Source: Tepidibacillus_B infernus | Lineage (GTDB): Bacteria; Bacillota; Bacilli; Tepidibacillales; Tepidibacillaceae | Length of the DNA: 63,890 nucleotides | Assembly (NCBI RefSeq): GCF_048898065.1 | Contig: NZ_JBLWFI010000004.1 | Span: forward strand, 1 to 63,890 | Reading direction: 5' to 3' | Shown here: one piece after another, positions 33,908 to 43,177 of the stretch | Numbering within the stretch: the first letter of the stretch is position 1 | Layout of the letters: every line of letters starts with the position of its first letter | Program-made: the position numbers and the translations under genes | The notes under the pieces: model-generated | Database searches by the model: none | The model's input: the letters and a program-made list of their open reading frames with translations, nothing else | What the model was told of the DNA's origin: nothing

Positions 33908-35983
33908 ATGGCAAGAGAATTCTCCTTACAAAATACTCGTAATATTGGGATCATGGCTCATATTGATGCGGGTAAAACTACAACAACTGAGCGTATTCTT
34001 TACTATACCGGTCGTACCCATAAAATCGGAGAAGTGCATGAAGGCGCTGCAACGATGGACTGGATGGAACAAGAACAAGAACGCGGCATCACCATTACTT
34101 CTGCTGCTACAACTGCTCAGTGGAAAGGTCACCGAATCAATATTATTGATACCCCAGGACACGTAGACTTTACAGTAGAAGTTGAACGTTCTTTACGCGT
34201 ATTGGATGGAGCTGTAACAGTACTTGATGCAAAAAGCGGTGTTGAACCCCAAACTGAAACCGTTTGGAGGCAAGCTACGACTTATGGAGTACCACGTATT
34301 GTCTATGTAAACAAAATGGATATACTTGGTGCAGATTACCTAAAGTCAGTACAAACGATTCATGACCGTTTACAAGCAAAGGCTGTTCCAATTCAATTAC
34401 CGATTGGGGCAGAAGATCAATTTCAAGGTATTATCGACTTGATTGATATGGTTGCCTATTATTATTTAGATGATCTAGGCACTCGTTCAGAACAGCGTGA
34501 AATTCCAGCAGAATACAAGGAATTAGCTGAAGAATGGAGAACAAAGTTAATCGAATCTGTTGCAGAGCTTGATGAAGATTTAATGATGAAGTATCTTGAA
34601 GGAGAAGAATTCACAAAAGAAGAGATTAAAGCTGGTCTTCGTAAGGGAACAATCAATGTAGAGATTTTCCCTGTACTATGTGGTTCTTCATATAAAAACA
34701 AAGGTGTTCAGCTTATGCTTGATGCTGTCGTTGATTACCTACCATCTCCACTTGATATTCCAGCGATTAAGGGACACTTGGAAGATGAAACCGAGGCTGA
34801 GAGACATGCAGATGATAGTGAACCATTTTCTGCATTAGCATTCAAAATCATGACTGACCCGTATGTTGGTAAACTTACTTTCTTCCGTGTATACTCTGGT
34901 ACGCTAAACTCTGGTTCCTATGTATTAAACTCTACAAAAGGGAAACGCGAACGTATCGGTCGTATCCTGCAAATGCATGCAAACCATAGAGAAGAGATTA
35001 GTACCGTTTATGCCGGGGATATCGCAGCAGCTGTCGGTCTTAAAGATACGACAACTGGTGATACGCTCTGTGATGAAAAATCTCCAATCATTTTGGAATC
35101 AATGGTATTCCCAGAACCAGTTATTCGTCTTTCTGTGGAACCAAAAACAAAAGCTGACCAAGATAAAATGGGTCTAGCTTTAGCTAAATTAGCAGAAGAA
35201 GATCCAACATTTAAGACTCATACAGATGAAGAAACTGGACAAACCATTATTGCTGGTATGGGTGAATTACATCTAGATATCATCGTAGACCGTTTACGTC
35301 GAGAGTTTAAAGTTGAAGCAAATGTAGGTGCTCCTCAAGTGGCATACAAAGAAACCATTCGTAAACCTGCGAAGGTTGAAGGTAAATTTGTTCGTCAATC
35401 TGGTGGTCGCGGACAATATGGTCACGTCTGGATTGAATTTGAACCACTTGAACCAGGCCAAGGTTTTATTTTTGAAAATAAAATCGTTGGTGGGGTCGTT
35501 CCTAAAGAATATATCCCTGCGGTTCAGGCTGGTATTGAGGAGTCCATGCAAAATGGTATGCTAGCAGGTTATCCTGTTATTGATCTAAAAGCAACCATTG
35601 TTGACGGATCTTACCATGATGTTGACTCTTCAGAAATGGCATTTAAGATTGCTGGTTCTATGGCATTAAAAGCTGCAAAATCTAAATGTGATCCTGTTCT
35701 TCTAGAACCTGTAATGAAAGTTGAAGTTACTGTTCCAGAAGAATATATGGGCGATGTAATGGGTGATCTTAACTCCCGTCGTGGTCGTATTGAAGGGATG
35801 GAAGCTGCTTCAGGAGCCCAAAATATTCGTGCAATGGTTCCATTAGCAGAGATGTTTGGTTATGCAACTGCACTTCGTTCGCGTACTCAAGGTCGTGGTA
35901 ATTATTCCATGCACTTTGACCATTATGAAGAAGTTCCAAAGAGCATTGCTGAGACTGTCATTGCCAAGAATAAGGGAGAATAA
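33908..35983 (+). CDS. fusA: Elongation factor G
   Basis: EF-G catalyses translocation and helps recycle ribosomes. The 691-residue protein has G1 AHIDAGKTTTTERI (about 17-30), the switch II DTPGHVDF and NKMD for guanine specificity. Domains II to V follow, with the domain IV tip region GRGQYGHV. The gene follows rpsG by 33 nt with AAAGGAG upstream. A weak hairpin separates it from tuf. Confidence 0.98.
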   Translation: MAREFSLQNTRNIGIMAHIDAGKTTTTERILYYTGRTHKIGEVHEGAATMDWMEQEQERGITITSAATTAQWKGHRINIIDTPGHVDFTVEVERSLRVLDGAVTVLDAKSGVEPQTETVWRQATTYGVPRIVYVNKMDILGADYLKSVQTIHDRLQAKAVPIQLPIGAEDQFQGIIDLIDMVAYYYLDDLGTRSEQREIPAEYKELAEEWRTKLIESVAELDEDLMMKYLEGEEFTKEEIKAGLRKGTINVEIFPVLCGSSYKNKGVQLMLDAVVDYLPSPLDIPAIKGHLEDETEAERHADDSEPFSALAFKIMTDPYVGKLTFFRVYSGTLNSGSYVLNSTKGKRERIGRILQMHANHREEISTVYAGDIAAAVGLKDTTTGDTLCDEKSPIILESMVFPEPVIRLSVEPKTKADQDKMGLALAKLAEEDPTFKTHTDEETGQTIIAGMGELHLDIIVDRLRREFKVEANVGAPQVAYKETIRKPAKVEGKFVRQSGGRGQYGHVWIEFEPLEPGQGFIFENKIVGGVVPKEYIPAVQAGIEESMQNGMLAGYPVIDLKATIVDGSYHDVDSSEMAFKIAGSMALKAAKSKCDPVLLEPVMKVEVTVPEEYMGDVMGDLNSRRGRIEGMEAASGAQNIRAMVPLAEMFGYATALRSRTQGRGNYSMHFDHYEEVPKSIAETVIAKNKGE

Positions 35984-36012
35984 TTTCTTGTATTAAAAAC
36001 CACATAGAATTT

Positions 36013-36040
36013 TACCTGCAGATTTTTCTGCGGGTACCTT
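36013..36040 (+). terminator. Hairpin between fusA and tuf
   Basis: TACCTGCAG pairs with CTGCGGGTA (one G-T pair) across a 6-nt loop. It is followed by CCTTTCTTTT, an interrupted U-tract. It may be a partial terminator lowering readthrough, or an mRNA processing site. Confidence 0.5.
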
Positions 36041-36078
36041 TCTTTTAAATAAATATATACTTAAGGAGGATTATTAAA

Positions 36079-37269
36079 ATGGCAAAAGCAAAATTTGAAC
36101 GTACTAAACCACACGTTAACATTGGTACGATTGGACACGTTGACCATGGTAAAACAACTTTAACAGCTGCAATCACTACTGTATTAGCTAAAACAGGTGG
36201 TGCGCAAGCTACTGCTTATGATCAAATCGACAAAGCTCCAGAAGAGCGCGAACGCGGTATCACTATCTCAACTGCACACGTTGAGTATGAAACTGCAAAT
36301 CGTCACTATGCACACGTTGACTGCCCAGGACACGCTGACTATGTTAAAAACATGATCACTGGTGCTGCACAAATGGACGGAGCCATCCTAGTAGTTTCTG
36401 CTGCTGATGGTCCAATGCCACAAACCCGTGAACACATTCTTCTTTCTCGTCAAGTAGGTGTACCATACATCGTTGTATTCATGAACAAAGTTGACATGGT
36501 AGACGACGAAGAACTATTAGAATTAGTTGAAATGGAAATTCGTGATCTTCTATCTGAATATGAATTCCCTGGCGACGACATTCCAGTTGTTAAAGGTTCT
36601 GCATTAAAAGCATTAGAAAATCCAGACAGTGAATGGGCTAATGCAATTCATGAATTAATGGCTGCAGTTGACGAATATGTTCCAACTCCAGAGCGTGATA
36701 CTGACAAACCTTTCTTAATGCCTGTTGAGGACGTATTCTCCATTACAGGTCGTGGTACTGTTGCAACAGGTCGTGTTGAGCGTGGTACTGTTAAAGTTCA
36801 AGATGAAGTTGAAATCGTTGGTATTCATGAAGAGACTAAAAAATCTGTTGTTACTGGGGTAGAAATGTTCCGCAAGCTTCTAGACCAAGCACAAGCTGGT
36901 GACAATATCGGTGCTTTATTACGCGGTGTTGATCGTAAAGAGATCGAGCGCGGACAAGTATTAGCAAAGCCAGGTTCTGTTAAACCTCATACTACATTCA
37001 AAGCAGAAGTTTATATCTTAACAAAAGAAGAAGGTGGACGTCATACTCCATTCTTTAACGGATACCGTCCTCAATTCTATTTCCGTACAACTGACGTAAC
37101 TGGTGTTATCAAATTACCAGAAGGTACAGAAATGGTTATGCCTGGAGATAACATTACTATGGATGTTGAACTAATTGCTCCTATCGCTATTGAAGAAGGT
37201 ACACGCTTCGCTATTCGTGAAGGTGGACGTACTGTTGGTGCTGGAGTTGTAGCTTCTATTTCTAAGTAA
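36079..37269 (+). CDS. tuf: Elongation factor Tu
   Basis: EF-Tu delivers aminoacyl-tRNA to the ribosome. The 396-residue protein has GHVDHGKTTL (P-loop), DCPGHADY, NKVDMVDD and the C-terminal beta-barrels. Codon use is strongly biased, as expected for an abundant protein. The ribosome-binding site is TTAAGGAGG. It is followed by a strong terminator, so the str operon ends here. Confidence 0.99.
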   Translation: MAKAKFERTKPHVNIGTIGHVDHGKTTLTAAITTVLAKTGGAQATAYDQIDKAPEERERGITISTAHVEYETANRHYAHVDCPGHADYVKNMITGAAQMDGAILVVSAADGPMPQTREHILLSRQVGVPYIVVFMNKVDMVDDEELLELVEMEIRDLLSEYEFPGDDIPVVKGSALKALENPDSEWANAIHELMAAVDEYVPTPERDTDKPFLMPVEDVFSITGRGTVATGRVERGTVKVQDEVEIVGIHEETKKSVVTGVEMFRKLLDQAQAGDNIGALLRGVDRKEIERGQVLAKPGSVKPHTTFKAEVYILTKEEGGRHTPFFNGYRPQFYFRTTDVTGVIKLPEGTEMVMPGDNITMDVELIAPIAIEEGTRFAIREGGRTVGAGVVASISK

Positions 37270-37285
37270 TAACATCTTAAAATAA

Positions 37286-37313
37286 AAGGGCCTCAATTGA
37301 GGCTCTTTTTTTC
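37286..37313 (+). terminator. Intrinsic terminator after tuf
   Basis: AGGGCCTCAA pairs with TTGAGGCTCT (one G-T) and is followed by TTTTTTTC. Confidence 0.88.
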
Positions 37314-37331
37314 TGAGGTGGGGGATATAAA

Positions 37332-38222
37332 ATGAATTCTGATAAACCCAGCCAAATAAAATTAGCCATAGCTTTATTCATAGGAATCATCGCTGTCTCT
37401 TCATCCGCTATACTTGTAAAACAAACAACAGCTCCCTCTGCGATCATTGCTACTTATCGGATGATGTTTACTGTTTTAATTATGATCATTCCAACGTTCT
37501 TTTTTCATTTTCAAGAGATGAAGAAGTTGCAGAAGAAAGATTACCTATACTCTTTTTTATCAGGACTTTTTCTGGCATTTCACTTTATTACATGGTTCGA
37601 ATCACTAAAGTATACTTCTATTGCAAGCTCAGTCGTATTGGTTACGATGTCACCCATCTTCTCAATGATCGGAGAATCTATTTTTTTTAAAAAGAGATAT
37701 CCCTTACTTTCTATATTAGGTAGCCTTGTTTCAATTATCGGAGGCATTTTGATCGGCCTTGGAGATTTTCGTATCAGCGGAAAAGCACTTTTGGGTGATC
37801 TACTTGCATTGTTAGGTGCACTTATGGTGACAGTTTATTGGCTGTTTGGGCAAAAAGTAAGAACAAGATTAACATTACTTCCCTACACATTATTAGTCTA
37901 TGGTTCTTCAACGATCATTTTGGTGATTTACTCGTTTTCTTTTCACTATTCATTTACTCAATACGAAAAAACTGACTGGATCGTTTTCATTGCCTTAGCT
38001 GTGATACCCAATATCCTAGGTCATACCGTATTTAATTGGGCAATTAAATATACGAATGCTACAACGATTTCAATGGTATTGTTAGGGGAACCAATCGGCG
38101 CCTCAATTTTAGCAACCTTGATATATAAAGAAGCACCCACCCTAATACAGATCATTGGTGGATTGATTATCCTCCTTGGTCTATATGTTTTTCAACGTTA
38201 CCAAATCGTTCAAAATAATTAA
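37332..38222 (+). CDS. EamA-family (drug/metabolite transporter superfamily) permease
   Basis: The 296-residue protein has about ten predicted transmembrane helices arranged as two EamA repeats (about 10-145 and 155-290). Each ends in a small-residue-rich helix (SPIFSMIGESIFFKKR; LGEPIGASILATLIYKE). Such proteins export or import small metabolites, and the substrate cannot be assigned. ATG 37332 follows GAGGTGGGG. It occupies the usually tight junction between tuf and rpsJ, bounded by the tuf terminator and the S10 promoter. No promoter of its own is obvious, so it may rely on readthrough. Confidence 0.88.
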   Translation: MNSDKPSQIKLAIALFIGIIAVSSSAILVKQTTAPSAIIATYRMMFTVLIMIIPTFFFHFQEMKKLQKKDYLYSFLSGLFLAFHFITWFESLKYTSIASSVVLVTMSPIFSMIGESIFFKKRYPLLSILGSLVSIIGGILIGLGDFRISGKALLGDLLALLGALMVTVYWLFGQKVRTRLTLLPYTLLVYGSSTIILVIYSFSFHYSFTQYEKTDWIVFIALAVIPNILGHTVFNWAIKYTNATTISMVLLGEPIGASILATLIYKEAPTLIQIIGGLIILLGLYVFQRYQIVQNN

Positions 38223-38235
38223 TTGAAAATAAAAC

Positions 38236-38264
38236 TTGCATAAATAGACTCTTTTTTATATAAT
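38236..38264 (+). promoter_or_regulatory. Sigma-A promoter of the S10-spc-alpha superoperon
   Basis: TTGCAT (38236-38241) and a perfect TATAAT (38259-38264) are separated by 17 bp. The transcript would start near 38271, with about 130 nt of leader. Confidence 0.8.
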
Positions 38265-38270
38265 ATTTAT

Positions 38271-38399
38271 CGTTGGTCAAAGGACTGCGATGAGGTAGAA
38301 GGTTGCTGACACACCCGGCCCCTTTGCCATGGATGTGAGCAGGAAATTTCTACTGAGAAACTGTCCGTTAATAAAATGGGCGAGAAGGAGGGAATTTAA
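38271..38399 (+). promoter_or_regulatory. Structured leader of the S10 operon
   Basis: The untranslated leader is GC-richer than its surroundings and contains pairing arms. GTAGAA (38295-38300) pairs with TTCTAC (38348-38353). Inside it, GCT...CAC (38305 onward) can pair with GTGAGC (38335-38340), and short GGC/GCC and CCATGG elements lie within. A long leader suggests autoregulation by a ribosomal protein. I cannot assign the ligand from the sequence. Confidence 0.5.
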
Positions 38400-38708
38400 A
38401 TGGCAAAACAAAAAATTAGAATTCGTTTAAAAGCATATGATCACAGAATTCTTGATCAATCCGCTGAGAAAATTGTTGAAACTGCAAAACGTTCTGGGGC
38501 AAGTGTATCTGGACCAATTCCTTTACCAACAGAAAAATCAGTTTACACAATCCTTAGAGCAGTTCACAAATATAAAGATTCTCGTGAGCAATTTGAAATG
38601 CGCACACACAAGCGTTTGATCGATATTCTAAATCCAACACCTCAAACAGTTGATTCATTAATGAGATTGGATTTACCATCTGGTGTAGATATCGAAATCA
38701 AATTATAA
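38400..38708 (+). CDS. rpsJ: Ribosomal protein uS10 (NusE)
   Basis: S10 is a 30S head protein and, with NusB, part of the rRNA antitermination complex. The 102-residue protein starts MAKQKIRIRLKAYDHRILDQ and contains GPIPLPTEK and the MRTHKRLIDI block. The ribosome-binding site is GAAGGAGGG. It is the first gene of the superoperon. Confidence 0.98.
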   Translation: MAKQKIRIRLKAYDHRILDQSAEKIVETAKRSGASVSGPIPLPTEKSVYTILRAVHKYKDSREQFEMRTHKRLIDILNPTPQTVDSLMRLDLPSGVDIEIKL

Positions 38709-38747
38709 TGAGAAAATGTGTTGAAATAGATATAGGAGGTGGCAAAT

Positions 38748-39380
38748 ATGGCCAAAGGAATCTTAGGGAAAAAACTAGGAATGACACAAGTTTTTACTCC
38801 TGAAGGCAAAGTAGTACCAGTTACTGTAGTGCAAGCAGGCCCTTGTGTTGTTCTTCAAAAAAAAGACCTTGCAAATGACGGTTATGAAGCTGTTCAATTA
38901 GGTTTCGATGATCAAAAGGAATTCCGTGCAAATAAACCAGAGCTAGGTCATGCAAAAAAAGCTGGCACAGCACCTAAGCGCTTCATAAAAGAAATCCGTG
39001 GCATGTCTATGGATGTCGCTGTAGGACAAGAAATCAAGGCTGACTTATTTGCTGAAGGTGAGATGGTTGACGTAACAGGAACAACAAAAGGTAAAGGTTT
39101 TGCTGGTTCCATTAAAAGACACAATCAATCTCGTGGACCAATGGCGCACGGATCACGTTATCACAGACGCCCAGGTTCTATGGGAGCAATTGCTCCAAAC
39201 CGAGTATTGAAAGGAAAACCATTGCCAGGACGTATGGGTACAGACCAAGTAACAATTCAGAACCTTGAAATTGTAAAAGTGGATACAGATCGTAACGTTA
39301 TCCTTGTAAAAGGTTCTATTCCTGGTCCAAAAAATAGTTATGTTGTCATTAAAGAAACAGTAAAAAATGCAGGTAAGTAA
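38748..39380 (+). CDS. rplC: Ribosomal protein uL3
   Basis: L3 reaches the peptidyl transferase centre. The 210-residue protein starts MAKGILGKKLGMTQVF and contains the conserved GHSR-like SRGPMAHGSRYHRRPGSMG stretch. ATG 38748 behind AGGAGGTGG is chosen over the in-frame GTG 38739, which is part of the ribosome-binding site. Confidence 0.97.
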   Translation: MAKGILGKKLGMTQVFTPEGKVVPVTVVQAGPCVVLQKKDLANDGYEAVQLGFDDQKEFRANKPELGHAKKAGTAPKRFIKEIRGMSMDVAVGQEIKADLFAEGEMVDVTGTTKGKGFAGSIKRHNQSRGPMAHGSRYHRRPGSMGAIAPNRVLKGKPLPGRMGTDQVTIQNLEIVKVDTDRNVILVKGSIPGPKNSYVVIKETVKNAGK

Positions 39381-39406
39381 GTTGTTGTAGGAAAGGAGGA
39401 TTCGCT

Positions 39407-40030
39407 ATGCCAAAAGTAGCTCTATATAATGTAAATGGTGCTCAAATAGGAGAAATCGAGTTATCTGACGCTGTCTTTGGAATAAAACCTAATGAGTCAG
39501 TACTACATGATGCTGTTGTCATGCAACAAGCGTCTTTACGTCAGGGAACTCACAAAGTTAAAGGTCGTTCTGAAGTGCGTGGTGGTGGTCGTAAGCCATG
39601 GCGTCAAAAAGGGACAGGACGTGCACGCCAAGGAAGTATTCGTGCTCCACAATGGGTTGGTGGTGGTACAGTTTTTGGTCCAACACCAAGAAGTTATGCG
39701 TACAAACTTCCTAAAAAAGTTCGCCGTTTAGCGTTAAAATCAGCACTTTCCAGTAAAGTTTTAGATAGTCAAATCATCGTATTGGATGAAATTGTATTAT
39801 CTGCACCAAAGACAAAGGAAATGGCTGTCATCTTAAATAATTTAAAAGTAGATCGTAAAGCATTAATCGTTGATAAAGATTACAATGATGTTTTGGCATT
39901 ATCAACACGTAATATTCCAGGGGTTAAATTCGTATCTGCTGAAGGTGTCAATGTTGTTGATATCTTAAAACATGATAAGTTGATCATGACGAAAGAGGCA
40001 GTGGCGAAAGTAGAGGAGGTGCTTGCGTAA
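39407..40030 (+). CDS. rplD: Ribosomal protein uL4
   Basis: L4 lines the exit tunnel and is an autoregulator of the S10 operon in gamma-proteobacteria. The 207-residue protein has the extended loop with RGGGRKPWRQKGTGRARQGS and ends with VAKVEEVLA. The stop codon overlaps the rplW start by one base (TAATG). Confidence 0.97.
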   Translation: MPKVALYNVNGAQIGEIELSDAVFGIKPNESVLHDAVVMQQASLRQGTHKVKGRSEVRGGGRKPWRQKGTGRARQGSIRAPQWVGGGTVFGPTPRSYAYKLPKKVRRLALKSALSSKVLDSQIIVLDEIVLSAPKTKEMAVILNNLKVDRKALIVDKDYNDVLALSTRNIPGVKFVSAEGVNVVDILKHDKLIMTKEAVAKVEEVLA

Positions 40031-40317
40031 TGAAAAATCCTCGCGATATCATTAAGCGCCCAGTTGTTACTGAAAGAACAAGTGATTTAATGGCAGAAAA
40101 TAAATATGTTTTTGAAGTAGATATGCGTTCAAACAAGACAGAGATCAAATCTGCGATCGAAAGTATTTTTGGAGTTAAAGTTGCTAAAGTAAACACCATT
40201 AAAATGCCTGCAAAACCTAAACGCTATGGTCGTTTTAGTGGATATACATCTGCTTGGAAGAAAGCAGTTGTTACATTAAAAGAAGATAGCAAACCAATCG
40301 AAATTTTTGAAGTTTAA
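40030..40317 (+). CDS. rplW: Ribosomal protein uL23
   Basis: L23 sits at the tunnel exit and docks SRP and trigger factor. The 95-residue protein has RDIIKRPVVTERT near the start and the KVNTIKMPAKPKRYGR loop. Its start overlaps the rplD stop, so translation is coupled. Confidence 0.97.
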   Translation: MKNPRDIIKRPVVTERTSDLMAENKYVFEVDMRSNKTEIKSAIESIFGVKVAKVNTIKMPAKPKRYGRFSGYTSAWKKAVVTLKEDSKPIEIFEV

Positions 40318-40343
40318 TTCATCAGTGAAGGAGGGAAAACACA

Positions 40344-41174
40344 ATGGCAATCAAAAAATATAAACCAACTTCAGCTGGCCGTCGCGGAATGTCAGTGTTA
40401 ACTTTTGAAGAAATCACCACAGATAAACCGGAAAAATCCTTGTTAGCGCCTTTAAACAAGAATGCTGGACGTAATAATCAAGGGAAAATTACTGTACGTC
40501 ATCAAGGTGGCGGTCATAAACGTAAATATCGTATCATTGATTTTAAACGTAACAAAGATAATGTGATTGGACGCGTAGCGACGATTGAATACGATCCAAA
40601 CCGCTCAGCAAATATTGCTTTAATCAATTATGCTGACGGTGAAAAAAGATATATTCTTGCACCTTTAGGATTAAAGGTTGGCGATCAAATTGAATCTGGT
40701 CCAAATGCAGATATTAAAATTGGGAATGCACTTCCACTTGAAAACATCCCAGTTGGTACAGTCATTCACAATATTGAACTAAAGCCTGGAAAAGGTGGAC
40801 AATTAGCTCGTGCTGCTGGTGCTGAAGCACAATTACTAGGTAAAGATGGAGACTACGTAATCATTCGCCTTGGCTCTGGCGAGGTGCGCATGATTCGTAA
40901 AGAATGCCGTGCAACTGTTGGTCAAGTAGGTAACTTAGATCATGAAAACGTAACGATCGGTAAAGCTGGACGTTCACGCTGGTTAGGTAAAAGACCTACT
41001 GTTCGTGGGGTTGTTATGAATCCTAACGATCACCCACACGGTGGTGGAGAAGGTAAAGCTCCTATCGGACGTAAATCACCTGTATCTCCTTGGGGTAAAC
41101 CAACATTGGGTTACAAAACTCGTAAGAAAAATAAAGCATCTGATAAATATATTGTACGTCGTCGTAAGAAGTAA
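40344..41174 (+). CDS. rplB: Ribosomal protein uL2
   Basis: L2 contacts the peptidyl transferase centre and bridges the subunits. The 276-residue protein has GRNNQGKITVRHQGGGHKR, the MNPNDHPHGGGEGKAPIG signature with the conserved His, and a basic C-terminus. The ribosome-binding site is GAAGGAGGG. Confidence 0.98.
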   Translation: MAIKKYKPTSAGRRGMSVLTFEEITTDKPEKSLLAPLNKNAGRNNQGKITVRHQGGGHKRKYRIIDFKRNKDNVIGRVATIEYDPNRSANIALINYADGEKRYILAPLGLKVGDQIESGPNADIKIGNALPLENIPVGTVIHNIELKPGKGGQLARAAGAEAQLLGKDGDYVIIRLGSGEVRMIRKECRATVGQVGNLDHENVTIGKAGRSRWLGKRPTVRGVVMNPNDHPHGGGEGKAPIGRKSPVSPWGKPTLGYKTRKKNKASDKYIVRRRKK

Positions 41175-41218
41175 TATGTCAATTGCCACTATTCTTCATC
41201 TCGAAGGGAGGTTTATGT

Positions 41219-41497
41219 ATGGGGCGTAGTTTGAAAAAAGGACCTTTTGTAGATGATCATCTAATGAAAAAGGTCGTTGAAATGAACGAAAAAAATGAAA
41301 AGAAAGTGATCAAAACTTGGTCTCGTCGTTCTACTATTTTCCCTGATTTTGTTGGACACACAATTGCCGTGTATGATGGAAGGAAACATGTACCAGTCTA
41401 TGTGACTGAGGATATGGTTGGTCATAAGTTAGGTGAATTTGCACCTACACGTACTTTCAAAGGACATGCTGGCGATGATAAGAAAACCAAGCGCTAA
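41219..41497 (+). CDS. rpsS: Ribosomal protein uS19
   Basis: This 92-residue 30S head protein starts MGRSLKKGPFVDDHLMKK and contains the WSRRSTIFPDFVGHTIAVYD and GEFAPTRTFKGHA blocks. ATG 41219 with GGGAGG upstream is chosen; an in-frame start at 41183 would give an unrelated extension. Confidence 0.97.
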   Translation: MGRSLKKGPFVDDHLMKKVVEMNEKNEKKVIKTWSRRSTIFPDFVGHTIAVYDGRKHVPVYVTEDMVGHKLGEFAPTRTFKGHAGDDKKTKR

Positions 41498-41522
41498 TTG
41501 AGTTGAGAGGAGGTTTACGTTC

Positions 41523-41864
41523 ATGCAAGCAAAAGCTGTAGCCAGATACGTGCGGATTGCTCCTCGCAAGGTAAGTCTTGTATTAGATCTTATTCGGGGC
41601 AAAAAAGTTGGAGAAGCAATTGCAATTCTTCGCCATACGCCAAAAGCAGCTTCTCCAGTTATTGAAAAAGTGTTAAACTCTGCGATTGCGAATGCAGAGC
41701 ATAATTATAATATGAATGTTGAAGAACTAGTGGTTAGTGAAGCATATGCAAATCAAGGTCCTACCTTGAAACGTTTTCGTCCAAGAGCTATGGGACGTGC
41801 AAGTCGTATCAATAAGCGTACGAGTCATATCACTGTTGTATTAACGGAAAAAAAGGAGGGATAA
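41523..41864 (+). CDS. rplV: Ribosomal protein uL22
   Basis: L22 lines the exit tunnel. The 113-residue protein starts MQAKAVARYVRIAPRKVSLV and has the long tunnel hairpin (AYANQGPTLKRFRPRAMGRA). No macrolide-resistance type insertion is apparent in the loop. rpsC begins 3 nt downstream. Confidence 0.97.
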   Translation: MQAKAVARYVRIAPRKVSLVLDLIRGKKVGEAIAILRHTPKAASPVIEKVLNSAIANAEHNYNMNVEELVVSEAYANQGPTLKRFRPRAMGRASRINKRTSHITVVLTEKKEG

Positions 41865-41867
41865 AGC

Positions 41868-42530
41868 GTGGGTCAAAAGGTTAATCCAAATGGACTTCGT
41901 GTAGGAATTATACGCGACTGGGATTCAAAATGGTATGCAGGTAAAGATTATGCTGATCTTTTACTTGAAGATATCAAAATTCGTGAATTCTTAAAGAAAC
42001 GCCTTTATGATGCTGCAGTTCCTCAAATTGAAATTGAAAGAGCTGCAAATCGTTTGAATATTACCATTCATACTGCAAAACCTGGTATGGTTATTGGTAA
42101 AGGTGGAGCAGAAGTAGAAGTTCTTCGTCAACAGTTAAGCAAGATGACTGGTAAAAAGGTTCATATCAATATTAGTGAAGTAAAAAATGCAGACGTCAAT
42201 GCAACATTAGTTGCTGAAAATATTGCACAACAATTAGAGCGTCGTATTTCTTTCCGCCGCGCTATGAAACAAGCGATTCAACGTACAATGCGTGCCGGCG
42301 CTAAAGGAATTAAGACTCAAGTAAGTGGACGTTTAGGTGGGGCTGAAATTGCTCGTAGTGAAGGTTATAGTGAGGGAACTGTTCCTCTTCATACACTTCG
42401 TGCAGATATTGACTACGGTACTGCAGAGGCACATACAACCTATGGACGTCTAGGAGTAAAAGTTTGGATTTATCGCGGGGATGTTCTTCCTGTTGCGAAG
42501 AATAGAGAAACAAAGGAAGGAGGCAGATAA
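41868..42530 (+). CDS. rpsC: Ribosomal protein uS3
   Basis: S3 forms part of the mRNA entry channel. The 220-residue protein starts with GTG (MGQKVNPNGLRVGIIRDWDS). It has a KH domain with GMVIGKGGAEVE (about 75-86) and the C-terminal S3 domain (AHTTYGRLGVKVWIYRG). The ribosome-binding site is AAAGGAGGG. Confidence 0.98.
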   Translation: MGQKVNPNGLRVGIIRDWDSKWYAGKDYADLLLEDIKIREFLKKRLYDAAVPQIEIERAANRLNITIHTAKPGMVIGKGGAEVEVLRQQLSKMTGKKVHINISEVKNADVNATLVAENIAQQLERRISFRRAMKQAIQRTMRAGAKGIKTQVSGRLGGAEIARSEGYSEGTVPLHTLRADIDYGTAEAHTTYGRLGVKVWIYRGDVLPVAKNRETKEGGR

Positions 42531-42532
42531 TT

Positions 42533-42967
42533 ATGTTGATGCCAAAACGTGTAAAACATCGTAAAGAACATCGTGGAAAAATGCGTGGTCGCGCTAAAGG
42601 CGGCACAGAGATAGCTTTCGGTGAATACGGATTACAGGCATTAGAACCAGCATGGGTAACGAATCGTCAAATTGAAGCAGCTCGTATTGCAATGACACGT
42701 TATATTAAGCGTGGCGGTAAAGTATGGATTAAGATTTTCCCTTCAAAACCAGTTACTCAAAAACCGCTTGAAGTTCGTATGGGTAGTGGTAAAGGTTCTC
42801 CAGAAAAATGGGTAGCGGTTGTAAAACCTGGTAAAGTTATGTTTGAATTAGCTGGTGTCTCTGAAGAAGTAGCACGTGAAGCTATGCGTCTGGCATCCCA
42901 TAAGCTGCCAATTAAGACTAAGTTTATTAAGCGTGAAGAAGTGGGTGGTGACGCAAATGAAAGCTAA
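42533..42967 (+). CDS. rplP: Ribosomal protein uL16
   Basis: L16 lies near the A-site tRNA. The 144-residue protein begins MLMPKRVKHRKEHRGKMRG and contains the RGGKVWIKIFPSKPVTQKPL and GSGKGSPEKWVAVVKPG blocks. It follows rpsC by 2 nt. Its last 11 nt overlap the rpmC start. Confidence 0.97.
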   Translation: MLMPKRVKHRKEHRGKMRGRAKGGTEIAFGEYGLQALEPAWVTNRQIEAARIAMTRYIKRGGKVWIKIFPSKPVTQKPLEVRMGSGKGSPEKWVAVVKPGKVMFELAGVSEEVAREAMRLASHKLPIKTKFIKREEVGGDANES

Positions 42968-43157
42968 TGAGTTAAGAAATATGACCACTGCTGAAATAGA
43001 ACAAAAAATCAATTCTTTAAAAGAAGAATTATTCAACCTCCGATTTCAATTGGCAACAGGTCAATTAGAAACTCCAACGCGCATTTCAGAAGTGCGCAAA
43101 GCGATCGCACGTGCGAAAACTGTTTTGCGTGAAAGAGAATTAGGGATCAGTAAATAA
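42957..43157 (+). CDS. rpmC: Ribosomal protein uL29
   Basis: This 66-residue helical-hairpin protein sits at the tunnel exit (MKANELRNMTTAEIEQKI ... RFQLATGQLETPTRI). I choose ATG 42957 with GGTGGTGAC upstream, which overlaps rplP by 11 nt. The upstream in-frame codons from 42876 are not conserved. Confidence 0.96.
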   Translation: MKANELRNMTTAEIEQKINSLKEELFNLRFQLATGQLETPTRISEVRKAIARAKTVLRERELGISK

Positions 43158-43177
43158 TCCTGAAAGGAGGTTATCAA

